A model generated the notes under the pieces. That model was not told the DNA's origin, made no database searches, and was given only the letters and a program-made list of their open reading frames with translations. A stretch of DNA of 64,000 nucleotides from Pseudomonas sp. 30_B (GTDB lineage: Bacteria; Pseudomonadota; Gammaproteobacteria; Pseudomonadales; Pseudomonadaceae). Positions 16,522-24,328 of this stretch are shown one piece after another; position 1 is the first letter of the stretch; each line of letters begins with the position of its first letter. Location: NCBI RefSeq assembly GCF_017491605.1, contig NZ_JAFGYY010000016.1:62001-126000 (forward strand). Reading direction: 5' to 3'. A program made the translations under genes and the position numbers.

Positions 16522-19083
16522 TCATGGCGCGGCGGCCGGGTCATTGCGCAGGCGTTCCTGCACGCGCTTGCGGATGGTGTCGCTGACCCGGTCGCTCAGT
16601 TGCAGGCTGGTGAGCAGCTTGGGCACGTTCTCCTCCAGGTTGACGTTGAGGTTGATCGGCCGGCCCTGCTCCAGCTCGGGATTGCGCCCGCTCAGGCTCA
16701 GGGCGAGCAGCAGCTTGCCGGTGTCATCATAATCCACCGAGCTGGACAGCTTGTCGTAGCGGAAATCGTCGATGGCGGTCGCCAGCAGCTGCATGGCCGG
16801 ATTGCTCTGCCCCAGCGAGCGGATCTTTTCCGAGCGGAACTGCAATACGCCTGGCTCGCGCGCGGCGACCTGCCCACCGTGAATATTCAGTTTTCCCTTC
16901 TCCAGGCGCAGCGGCAGCGTACCGTCGATGGTTCCGGTGCCGGTCAGCCCTTCGGCCGGATAGGCCTTGAGGATCGCCTCCAGCGACAGGCCTTCCAACC
17001 TGAGCATCTGACTCTGGCCGGGTGCGGAAAGATCCACCGCCCCCGCCGGCAACCAGGCGCGACCATCGAACAGCGTCAACTCGGCCTGCTGCCAGTCCAC
17101 GCGGCCGGCCATGGGCGCATTTAGCGAAGCCTTGTAGCTGCCCTGCAGGGACAGCGGCCCGAGGGGCACGCCGGGATTGAGTCCGGCGACCTTCAGTTGC
17201 GGCAATTGCAGCGCCAGCTGCGAGCCGTTCAGGCCGAGCTTCGCCTGCAGGTCCAGCCCGTGGACTTCGCTGCGGTCGTAGACGCCCTCCAGCCCCTGCC
17301 CGCGCAGGTTCAGGTCAAGGCTCTGCGACGCGCTGCCGGGCGGCAGGCGCCAGTTCAAGTCCAGGCTCGCCTTGCCGTTGTTCAGGCTGAGCAGCGGCGG
17401 CCAGTCGGCCAGGGATTTCTCCAGCGGGTTGCCGGTACGCAGGAAGAACTCCGGCAGGCGTGCGCCGAGGCTCAAGCCCTTGCCGGCGGCATTGCTCAGG
17501 TCGACCGTGGCATTCAGGCCGCCGCCGTTCTGCAGCTGGCCCTTGAACTGCTGAGCATCGAGGCTGACGGACAGCTCGCCGTTCGCGCTCCAGGTCAGCG
17601 GCTTGAGGTGTGCCTGGCGCAATTCGCCCAGCGCCAGTTGCAGCGGCGCCGTCAGTTGCAGGTTGAGCGGCGCGCCAGCGGGATAGGCCAGATTGAGAGC
17701 CCCCTTGCCGAGTGTGGCATTGAGCTTGCTGACCTTGAGTCCCTGCGTCCCATTCAGGGTGCCGACTTGCAGTTTCGCGCCAGCGGCGAAGGCCAGGGTC
17801 GCCGCCTGGTCGTCCGCACGGCCGTCGAAACGCAGATCGATGCGGCTGTTATCCGCCCGCAAGCCAGGCAGCTCCAGGTGCGGGACCGTGCCCTCCAATC
17901 GCGCGTCGTTCAATTGCAGCGCCAGCGGGATCGTCTCCAGCAGCGCCACCCGCGAGCGCAGGCGCAGGTCGGCGGCGCCCACGGCACGCAGGTCGGCGCG
18001 CACGCTGCCGGCCTCGTCGTCCACGCCGGGCTCCAGGTGCAACGTCAGGCGCGCCGGGCGCAGGCCGACCGGCAGCGCCTGCAGCCAGTCGCCGTAGAGA
18101 TCGGACAGGCGCAGGTCGCCGCCGACCACCGAGGGACGCCAACCCAGCGCACTGCCATTGGCGACCAGCCGCAGATCGCCCTGCAGGTTGCCCAGGCCGG
18201 GCAGCGGCCAGGGCTGGGAGAGTTGCAGGGCAAGATCGACACTGCCCCGCCCATCGCGCAGCCCCGGCCAGTCCGGCCACGCCGCATCGCCGGCCAGCGT
18301 GGTGTCCCAGACCAGGCGCAGGCGTCCGGCCTCGGGGATCGGCAGCGGCAGGTCCGGGGTGGGCAGCCACATGCCGAACCAGTTGCGCACCGCCTGGATC
18401 GGCGGCACCGCGGGGCTGGCCAGGGTTCCGGTCAACTGGCGATTGGCCGGTGCCCAGCTCGATTCGAGGGACAACAGCGGCTGGTTGTCCAGGTAGCTGT
18501 CCAGTTGCAGCCGCCACTGCCCGTCACCGGGCTGCAGCAGTCCGTTGAAGGCGAGTTGCTGGCCCCCTTGGCGCAACTCCCCACCCAGCGCGGCGGCACC
18601 ACCTTGCAATTGTTCCCAATGCGCGCTGCCGTTCAGCGTGCAGCGCTGCTCGCGGGCGCAGGGCAGTTCGACGCTCACCCGCTCCAGCGCCAGGCGACCG
18701 GGCAGCAGCGCCAGCCAGCGCGCCAGTTGCTCCGGCGCAGGCAATGCACCGCCCCCTGCTGCGCCCACCTCCGGCCACTGCCGGACATCGACGGTTTCGG
18801 CAGACACTTCCGCCAAGCGCCAGCGGCCGTCTGCATATTGCGGCCAGCCCACTCGCAGGCTTTCCAGGCGCACCGCGAGGCGTCCGCCCTCCGGGGTCTG
18901 TCGCTGCACTGCAAGGTGCTCCAACAGGAGCCCCGCGCGGGAAACGCCCAGGCCCTGCCACTGCTCGATGCTCACGCCCGCGCCGGCCAGCAACCGGGGC
19001 ACGGCCAGCCACAGCCCGCCCGCAGCCAGCGCCAGGATCAGCAACAGCAGAAGAAGGACAGTGCGCAGGCGCGGTAGCGACAT
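16522..19083 (-). CDS. ydbH: YdbH family AsmA-like intermembrane phospholipid transport protein
   Basis: This 853-residue protein has one N-terminal membrane anchor (VLLLLLLILALAAGGLWLAV, about residues 9-28) and a long periplasmic beta-rich region of the AsmA-like/YdbH type. It would form a groove spanning the periplasm. In E. coli YdbH, YhdP and TamB redundantly move phospholipids to the outer membrane. The C-terminal part holds the conserved RPINLNVNLEENVPKLL segment; the INLN theme also occurs in YnbE, fitting strand pairing between the two (inference). The start is ATG 19083. It is divergent from lrp across a 169-base gap and is followed by ynbE and ydbL. Confidence 0.88.
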   Translation of the reverse strand: MSLPRLRTVLLLLLLILALAAGGLWLAVPRLLAGAGVSIEQWQGLGVSRAGLLLEHLAVQRQTPEGGRLAVRLESLRVGWPQYADGRWRLAEVSAETVDVRQWPEVGAAGGGALPAPEQLARWLALLPGRLALERVSVELPCAREQRCTLNGSAHWEQLQGGAAALGGELRQGGQQLAFNGLLQPGDGQWRLQLDSYLDNQPLLSLESSWAPANRQLTGTLASPAVPPIQAVRNWFGMWLPTPDLPLPIPEAGRLRLVWDTTLAGDAAWPDWPGLRDGRGSVDLALQLSQPWPLPGLGNLQGDLRLVANGSALGWRPSVVGGDLRLSDLYGDWLQALPVGLRPARLTLHLEPGVDDEAGSVRADLRAVGAADLRLRSRVALLETIPLALQLNDARLEGTVPHLELPGLRADNSRIDLRFDGRADDQAATLAFAAGAKLQVGTLNGTQGLKVSKLNATLGKGALNLAYPAGAPLNLQLTAPLQLALGELRQAHLKPLTWSANGELSVSLDAQQFKGQLQNGGGLNATVDLSNAAGKGLSLGARLPEFFLRTGNPLEKSLADWPPLLSLNNGKASLDLNWRLPPGSASQSLDLNLRGQGLEGVYDRSEVHGLDLQAKLGLNGSQLALQLPQLKVAGLNPGVPLGPLSLQGSYKASLNAPMAGRVDWQQAELTLFDGRAWLPAGAVDLSAPGQSQMLRLEGLSLEAILKAYPAEGLTGTGTIDGTLPLRLEKGKLNIHGGQVAAREPGVLQFRSEKIRSLGQSNPAMQLLATAIDDFRYDKLSSSVDYDDTGKLLLALSLSGRNPELEQGRPINLNVNLEENVPKLLTSLQLSDRVSDTIRKRVQERLRNDPAAAP

Positions 19084-19252
19084 GCCGGGCTCCGGGAAAG
19101 ACGTCTGGCTCCGGACCTTGCGGCGGGAGCATGGGTGTACAGGCTGGCCAACGGCCGGCGGAAGTTCAAGCGCTGCCAGTGATATTCCCTGCGCAACCGA
19201 CTATATTGCCGACATTCCCCCAAAGCCGACGCTCGCCGTCCGAGTTACTCCG

Positions 19253-19741
19253 ATGAGAACCCAGCACCAAAGCCGCCGCGAACTGGACAAGATCGACCGC
19301 AACATCCTGCGCATCCTGCAGGAGGAAGGCCGGATCTCCTTCACCGAACTGGGCGAGCGGGTCGGCCTGTCCACCACGCCCTGCACCGAGCGGGTGCGAC
19401 GGCTGGAGCGCGAGGGGATCATCATGGGCTACAACGCCCGCCTCAACCCGCAGTACCTCAAGGCCAGCCTGCTGGTGTTCGTCGAGATCAGCCTGGACTA
19501 CAAGTCCGGGGATACCTTCGAGGACTTCCGCCGCTCGGTGCTCAAGCTGCCCCACGTGCTGGAATGCCACCTCGTCTCGGGCCACTTCGACTACCTGGTG
19601 AAGGCACGTATCTCGGAAATGGCCTCCTACCGCAAGCTGCTGGGCGACATCCTGCTCAAGCTGCCGCACGTGCGCGAATCCAAGAGCTACATCGTCATGG
19701 AAGAAGTAAAAGAAAGCCTGACTTTGCCGATTCCGGATTGA
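19253..19741 (+). CDS. lrp: Leucine-responsive regulatory protein, Lrp/AsnC family
   Basis: The regulator has 162 residues. The N-terminal helix-turn-helix is ISFTELGERVGLSTTPCTER (about 27-46), and the C-terminal RAM ligand-binding domain runs from about 75 to 155 (CHLVSGHFDYLVKARISEM). In P. aeruginosa and relatives Lrp activates dadAX in response to alanine, and the dad genes are 3.6 kb away. The start is ATG 19253 (MRTQHQSRRELDKIDRNIL); the same frame is open far upstream inside ydbH antisense sequence, which is a GC artefact. It is divergent from ydbH. Confidence 0.94.
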   Translation: MRTQHQSRRELDKIDRNILRILQEEGRISFTELGERVGLSTTPCTERVRRLEREGIIMGYNARLNPQYLKASLLVFVEISLDYKSGDTFEDFRRSVLKLPHVLECHLVSGHFDYLVKARISEMASYRKLLGDILLKLPHVRESKSYIVMEEVKESLTLPIPD

Positions 19742-19877
19742 ATTCCGCTTGATCGCCGCAACCTGCCGGACTTTTACAACTTTCGGCTTCTTTTTACGGC
19801 TCCAGCTATTGGCGTGGCGGGAAGTCGGCGTTTATCCTGCGTAAAATTTTAACAACACAAAAATCAGGATATCGCAC

Positions 19878-21197
19878 ATGAACGCCCGCGTTCACCAGCC
19901 GGTGCACACCGACCATCATGCCCCTTCCTATTACGCCGCGAGCGTCAACCGACGCCTCGAAGTGCCGCCCCTGGCCGGCGAGGAGAAGGCCGACGTGTGC
20001 ATCATCGGTGGCGGCTTCTCCGGGCTGAACACCGCCATCGAGCTGGCCGAGCGCGGCCTCTCGGTGGTGCTCCTGGAAGCCCACCGGATCGGCTGGGGCG
20101 CCAGCGGTCGCAACGGCGGGCAACTGATCCGCGGTGTCGGCCACGGCGTCGAGCAGTTCGAGCCGGTGATCGGCGCCGAGGGCGTGCGCCAGCTCAAGCT
20201 GATGGGCCTGGAAGCGGTGGAAATCGTCCGTCGCCGCGTCGAGCAGTACGGCATCGACTGCGACCTGACCTGGGGCTACTGCGACCTGGCCAACAAGCCT
20301 TCCGACGTCGAAGGCTTCCAGGAAGATTTCGACGAACTGAAAAGCCTGGGCTACCGCCACGAGCTGCGCATGGTGCCCAAAGAGCAGATGCGCTCCATCG
20401 TCGGCTCCGACCTCTATGTCGGCGGCATGGTGGACATGGGCTCCGGCCACCTGCACCCGCTCAACCTCGCCCTGGGCGAGGCCGCCGTGGCGCAGAGCCT
20501 GGGCGCACGCCTGTTCGAGAACTCGAAGGTGATCTCGGTCGACTACGGTCGTGAAGTCTGCGTGCGCACCGCCGGCGGCAGCGTGCGCGCCAAGACCCTG
20601 GTAATCGCCTGCAACGCCTACCAGAACGGCCTGAACCCCTATCTCGACGGCAAGGTTCTGCCCGCCGGCAGCTACGTGATCGCCACCGAGCCGCTGTCCG
20701 CCGAGCAGGCCAGCGCCCTGCTGCCGCAGAACATGGCGGTGTGCGACCAGCGCGTGGCCCTGGATTACTACCGCCTCTCCGCCGACAACCGCCTGCTGTT
20801 CGGCGGCGCCTGCCATTATTCGGGCCGCGACCCGGCGGACATCGCCGCCTACATGCGGCCGAAGATGCTCAAGGTGTTCCCGCACCTGGCCAACGTGCGC
20901 ATCGACTACCAGTGGGGCGGCATGATCGGCATCGGCGCCAACCGCCTGCCGCAGATCGGCCGCCTGCCCGACCAGCCCAACGTGTACTTCGCCCAGGCCT
21001 ATGCCGGCCACGGAGTGAACGCCACGCACCTGGCCGGCCGCCTGCTCGCCGAGGCCATCGCCGGCCAGCACAGCAACGGCTTCGAGCTGTTCGCCAAGGT
21101 GCCGCACATAACCTTCCCCGGCGGCAGGCTGCTGCGCTCGCCACTGCTGGCCATGGGCATGGCCTGGTACCGCTTCAAGGAAGCGCTCTCCAGCTGA
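19878..21197 (+). CDS. pauB4: FAD-dependent oxidoreductase, gamma-glutamylpolyamine oxidase type (PauB4-like)
   Basis: A DAO-fold flavoenzyme of the PuuB/PauB group, which oxidises gamma-glutamylated polyamines to aldehydes in the gamma-glutamylation route. It has 439 residues. The FAD Rossmann motif is VCIIGGGFSGLNTAIELAER (residues 40-59), followed by the typical GWGASGRNGGQ. A C-terminal FAD contact is YAGHGVNATHLAG. The P. aeruginosa gene at this position is pauB4 as I recall; the exact paralog number rests on position. The product aldehyde would be a substrate for a dehydrogenase such as KauB. AT-rich sequence with TAAAAT lies just upstream. Confidence 0.85.
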   Translation: MNARVHQPVHTDHHAPSYYAASVNRRLEVPPLAGEEKADVCIIGGGFSGLNTAIELAERGLSVVLLEAHRIGWGASGRNGGQLIRGVGHGVEQFEPVIGAEGVRQLKLMGLEAVEIVRRRVEQYGIDCDLTWGYCDLANKPSDVEGFQEDFDELKSLGYRHELRMVPKEQMRSIVGSDLYVGGMVDMGSGHLHPLNLALGEAAVAQSLGARLFENSKVISVDYGREVCVRTAGGSVRAKTLVIACNAYQNGLNPYLDGKVLPAGSYVIATEPLSAEQASALLPQNMAVCDQRVALDYYRLSADNRLLFGGACHYSGRDPADIAAYMRPKMLKVFPHLANVRIDYQWGGMIGIGANRLPQIGRLPDQPNVYFAQAYAGHGVNATHLAGRLLAEAIAGQHSNGFELFAKVPHITFPGGRLLRSPLLAMGMAWYRFKEALSS

Positions 21198-21265
21198 CCG
21201 TCCGCGCCGGGCAACGGCTAGAATCTCCGGCAGTCCGCCCTGGGCGGCCTGTCGGAGACCCTTTC

Positions 21266-22816
21266 TTGCTTTCACGCCTGTTGCTGCTGGCATTGCTGGT
21301 ACTTGGCGGCTGCGCCAGCACACCGCCCACACCGTCGCACACCCTCCCCGCGCAAGGCACCGCGCTGGACAGCGCCGTGCGCGAGCGCGCCGTCGCCCAC
21401 CCGGGGCAATCCGGCTTCCACCTGCTGGCCTCGAGCATCGACGCCTTCCTCGCCCGTGCCGAGCTGATCCGCAAGGCCCAGCGCAGCCTCGACATCCAGT
21501 ACTACATCGTCCACGACGGCCTCACCACCCGCGCGCTGATCCGCGAGCTCCTGCATGCCGCCGACCGGGGCGTGCGCGTGCGCGTGCTGATCGACGACAC
21601 CAGCAGCGACGGCTGGGACTACGAGCTGGGCACCCTCGCCGCCCACCCGAACATCCAGATCCGCCTGTTCAACCCGCTGCACCTGGGCCGCAGCACCGGC
21701 TTCACCCGCAACGTGGGGCGCCTGCTCAACCTCTCCGAGCAACACCGGCGCATGCACAACAAGCTGTGGCTGGCGGACGACAGCGTGGCCATCGTCGGCG
21801 GTCGGAACCTGGGGGATGAGTACTTCGACGCCAAGGCCGAGATGAACTTCAGCGACCTCGACCTGCTCGGCGTCGGTCCCGTCGCCCAGTCCCTCGGAAT
21901 GAGCTTCGACCAGTACTGGAACAGCGCCCTGAGCCGCCCCATCGACGACTACTTGTGGGACAAGCCGGACAAGAGCGAGCTGGACCGAATGCGGCGCCGG
22001 ATCGACCGCTACCTGGCGCGTGCCAAGGTCAAACGCTCGGGCTATGTCGCGCGGCTCAACCGCAACAGCAACCGACCGCACCTGGACAACTGGCTGGACG
22101 ACCTGGTCTGGGCACCGGCCCGCGCGATATGGGACGACCCGCTGAAAGTGCTCAACCAGGACGAGCCCAGGCCCGGCCAGATGCTGAGCACCCAGCTCGA
22201 GCCGCTGTTCGACGGGGTTTCCCATGAGCTGATCCTGGTCTCGGCGTATTTCGTACCCACCCGCGCCGGACTCGATTATCTGACCCAGCGCGCCGACCAG
22301 GGCGTCAGCGTGCGCCTGCTGACCAATTCGCTGGAGGCCACCGACGTGCCCGCCGTGCACGCCGGCTATGCGCCGTATCGCATGGCCCTGCTGGAGCACG
22401 GTGTGAAGCTCTACGAGCTGCGCGCCGAACCGGACCAGCGCATCGACGGCGCGCCCTGGATGGTGCGCGGCTCCAGCAGCGCCAGCCTGCACAGCAAGGC
22501 GGCGGTGTTCGACCGCCAGCGGGTGTTCGTCGGCTCGCTGAACTTCGACCCGCGCTCGGTGCTGTGGAACACCGAGGTCGGGGTCATCGTCGACAGCCCG
22601 GAGCTGGCCGAACAGGTGCGCAGCCTGGCGCTGGCCGGCATGTCGCCGAACGTCAGCTACCAGGTGGAGATCGACCGCAGCGGCAGCAAGCCGCGACTGG
22701 TCTGGATCAACGAGCGTGACGGCCAGCGCCATACGCGGCACCACGAGCCCGGCAGCCCGTGGCGTCGCTTCAATGCCTGGCTCGCCGGCGCCATCGGGCT
22801 GGAGAAGATGCTGTAG
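21266..22816 (+). CDS. Phospholipase D-family lipoprotein, cardiolipin synthase C-like
   Basis: The protein has 516 residues, starting at TTG 21266 with GGAG nine bases upstream. The signal peptide ends in a lipobox, LVLGGC (Cys16). Two HKD motifs are intact: His164-Lys166-Asp171 (HNKLWLADD) and His409-Lys411-Asp416 (HSKAAVFD), each followed by the GG/GS-N motif (IVGGRNLGDEY, FVGSLNFDPRS). The architecture matches ClsC/YmdC-type cardiolipin synthases, which make cardiolipin from phosphatidyl donors. It follows the oxidase by 68 bases, with no obvious metabolic link. A hairpin at 22818-22861 separates it from the convergent MFS gene. Confidence 0.88.
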   Translation: MLSRLLLLALLVLGGCASTPPTPSHTLPAQGTALDSAVRERAVAHPGQSGFHLLASSIDAFLARAELIRKAQRSLDIQYYIVHDGLTTRALIRELLHAADRGVRVRVLIDDTSSDGWDYELGTLAAHPNIQIRLFNPLHLGRSTGFTRNVGRLLNLSEQHRRMHNKLWLADDSVAIVGGRNLGDEYFDAKAEMNFSDLDLLGVGPVAQSLGMSFDQYWNSALSRPIDDYLWDKPDKSELDRMRRRIDRYLARAKVKRSGYVARLNRNSNRPHLDNWLDDLVWAPARAIWDDPLKVLNQDEPRPGQMLSTQLEPLFDGVSHELILVSAYFVPTRAGLDYLTQRADQGVSVRLLTNSLEATDVPAVHAGYAPYRMALLEHGVKLYELRAEPDQRIDGAPWMVRGSSSASLHSKAAVFDRQRVFVGSLNFDPRSVLWNTEVGVIVDSPELAEQVRSLALAGMSPNVSYQVEIDRSGSKPRLVWINERDGQRHTRHHEPGSPWRRFNAWLAGAIGLEKML

Positions 22817-22817
22817 C

Positions 22818-22861
22818 GGCCTGTTGGGTTGATTCAGTGAATCCCATCAACCGCACAGGCC
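22818..22861. terminator. Hairpin between convergent PLD-family and MFS genes
   Basis: The arms GGCCTGT/ACAGGCC enclose a second pair GGTTGAT/ATCAACC. It sits exactly in the 46-base convergent gap, so it probably ends transcription both ways, although no T run is present. Confidence 0.6.
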
Positions 22862-22862
22862 A

Positions 22863-24032
22863 CTAGGAGCGCTCCTGCTGCAGCTCGGCGTCGGTCGTCT
22901 GCATCACCGGCGGCAAGCCACGGTAGGACACCAGCACGACGAAGCCCGCCGCCCCCAGCGCCATCACCATCGGCAGTGCATGGCCGCTGATCCATTGGCT
23001 CGCGGCACCCGTGGTCAGCGGCCCGATCAGGCAGCCGATGCCCCAGAGCTGGGCGATGTGGGCGTTGGCGCGAACCAGGGCATCGTCCCGATAGCGCTCG
23101 CCGATGAGGATCAGCGACAGGGTGAACAGCCCGCCCGCACTGGCGCCGAACAGCACCAGCACCGGCCAGATCGCCGGGCTGTGCAACAGCAGCGGAATGC
23201 CCAGGCTGCTCGCCAGCAACACCGAGCCGCAGCCCTTGAACAAGGTCTGCCGGGAGATACGGTCGGCCAGCCAGCCGATCGGCAACTGCAGCAAGGCATC
23301 GCCGATGACCACGGTGCTGACCATCGCCAGCGCCACCGCCTGGGTGAAGCCCTGTTGCACGCCGTAGACCGGCAGCAGAGTGAGGATCATCGCTTCGAAG
23401 CCGGCGAACAGCACCACCGCCCAGGCGATGGCCGGCAGCTTGGCGCAGAAGGCGAACAGGCCGCGCCCGGAAGCGCTGTGCGGGTCGACCTTGGGTGCGC
23501 CGCCACGGCCCAGCAGAAGCAGGGAGCCGCCGATGAGCAGGCACACGGCGAACCAGAAGCCGCGGTCGTCATCGGTGCCGATGAAGGTCAGCAGCACCGG
23601 GCCGGACAGCTGGCTCAGCGCATAACCGGTGCCATACAGGGCGACCAGGCGACCGCGCCATTTCTCGATCGCCAGCTGGTTGATCCAGCTCTCGCCGAGG
23701 ATGAACACCACAGTCAGTTGCACACCGATCAGCAGGCGCAGCACCAGCCACACCGGATAGTTCTGCAGCAGCGCCAGCAGGCCGACCGAGAAGGCTCCCG
23801 AAATCAGGCAGAGCTGCATCACCCGTCGCGTACCGAGACGCGCCGCGAGCCGGCCGGCGATCACCGCGCCCAGCAGCACGCCGGCCGCAGGCGTTGCCGC
23901 CATCACACCGATGGCGAAGCTGCCATAACCCCAGCCATCCAGGCGCAGCGATACCAATGGCATGGTCAGGCCGAGGGCCAGGCCGATGCTGATGACCGAC
24001 AGGCAGACGGCAGAATAAGCACCCCAACGCAT
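22863..24032 (-). CDS. Major facilitator superfamily transporter
   Basis: This 389-residue protein should have 12 membrane helices. Residue patterns fit the YcaD-like/DHA1 group of MFS carriers: GVMAATPAAGVLLGAVIAGR then LAARLGTRRVM (motif A region), and RLLIGVQLTVVFILGESWIN. The start is ATG 24032 (MRWGAYSAVCL), with AGGAGA upstream; the frame is open 20 codons further but without support. Its substrate is unknown. Its position between the PauB4-like oxidase and kauB suggests amine or amino-acid traffic, but this is inference. A strong hairpin-plus-T element lies 65-100 bases upstream of its start. Confidence 0.87.
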   Translation of the reverse strand: MRWGAYSAVCLSVISIGLALGLTMPLVSLRLDGWGYGSFAIGVMAATPAAGVLLGAVIAGRLAARLGTRRVMQLCLISGAFSVGLLALLQNYPVWLVLRLLIGVQLTVVFILGESWINQLAIEKWRGRLVALYGTGYALSQLSGPVLLTFIGTDDDRGFWFAVCLLIGGSLLLLGRGGAPKVDPHSASGRGLFAFCAKLPAIAWAVVLFAGFEAMILTLLPVYGVQQGFTQAVALAMVSTVVIGDALLQLPIGWLADRISRQTLFKGCGSVLLASSLGIPLLLHSPAIWPVLVLFGASAGGLFTLSLILIGERYRDDALVRANAHIAQLWGIGCLIGPLTTGAASQWISGHALPMVMALGAAGFVVLVSYRGLPPVMQTTDAELQQERS

Positions 24033-24096
24033 TGTCTTTCTCCTGTTCCATCCGGAGCGCACTCCGGGCTGATGAAGAAGCCCGATGCGCAATGCA

Positions 24097-24131
24097 AAAG
24101 CGGCCAGGCTTCCCTAGGGAAACCCGGCCGC
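24097..24131 (-). terminator. Intrinsic terminator or attenuator upstream of the MFS gene
   Basis: On the minus strand GCGGCCGGGTTTCCC and GGGAAGCCTGGCCGC form a 15-base stem with two mismatched positions and a two-base loop, followed by TTTT. It lies between the kauB 3' end and the MFS start codon. It is either the kauB terminator or a leader attenuator of the MFS gene. Confidence 0.7.
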
Positions 24132-24208
24132 AGGTTTGGCTCTTGTCAGAGCGGCCCCAAACGGAGCCGACCTAAAAACACTTGAATCGCCAAGTTCGCC
24201 ACGGAGGG

Positions 24209-24313
24209 CGCGAGCTAGAGCCAGGCAAGGCGAGAGCGAATTTTGGTGCGGAATTTACTTCTGTAAATGAGCAGCCAAAATTCGTTCTCAACGCAGCATG
24301 GCCGACGCGCAGC
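24209..24313 (+). repeat. 105-base structured repeat element, copy A
   Basis: This aligns without gaps with 44943-45047. Conserved parts are CGCGAGCTAG at the left end, CCGACGCGCAGC at the right end, AACGC at 24290-24294 and a 26-base centre (24248-24273) that differs at only three positions. The centre forms a 6-base hairpin (ATTTAC/GTAAAT) above a GCGGA/GAGCA internal loop. A 16-base stem (24232-24247 with 24274-24289) and a 7-base outer stem (24220-24226 with 24296-24302) enclose it. Stem sequences differ from copy B but keep pairing. I do not recognise a named family. The plus strand is assigned only because the internal loop then shows G-A pairs. Confidence 0.75.
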
Positions 24314-24328
24314 CCCTACGAACCGTCC

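Noticed and set aside
17197..19077. A 626-codon plus-strand open frame inside ydbH
   Set aside because: Extremely Arg/Gln-rich, with no ribosome site or motif, and antisense to the YdbH gene.
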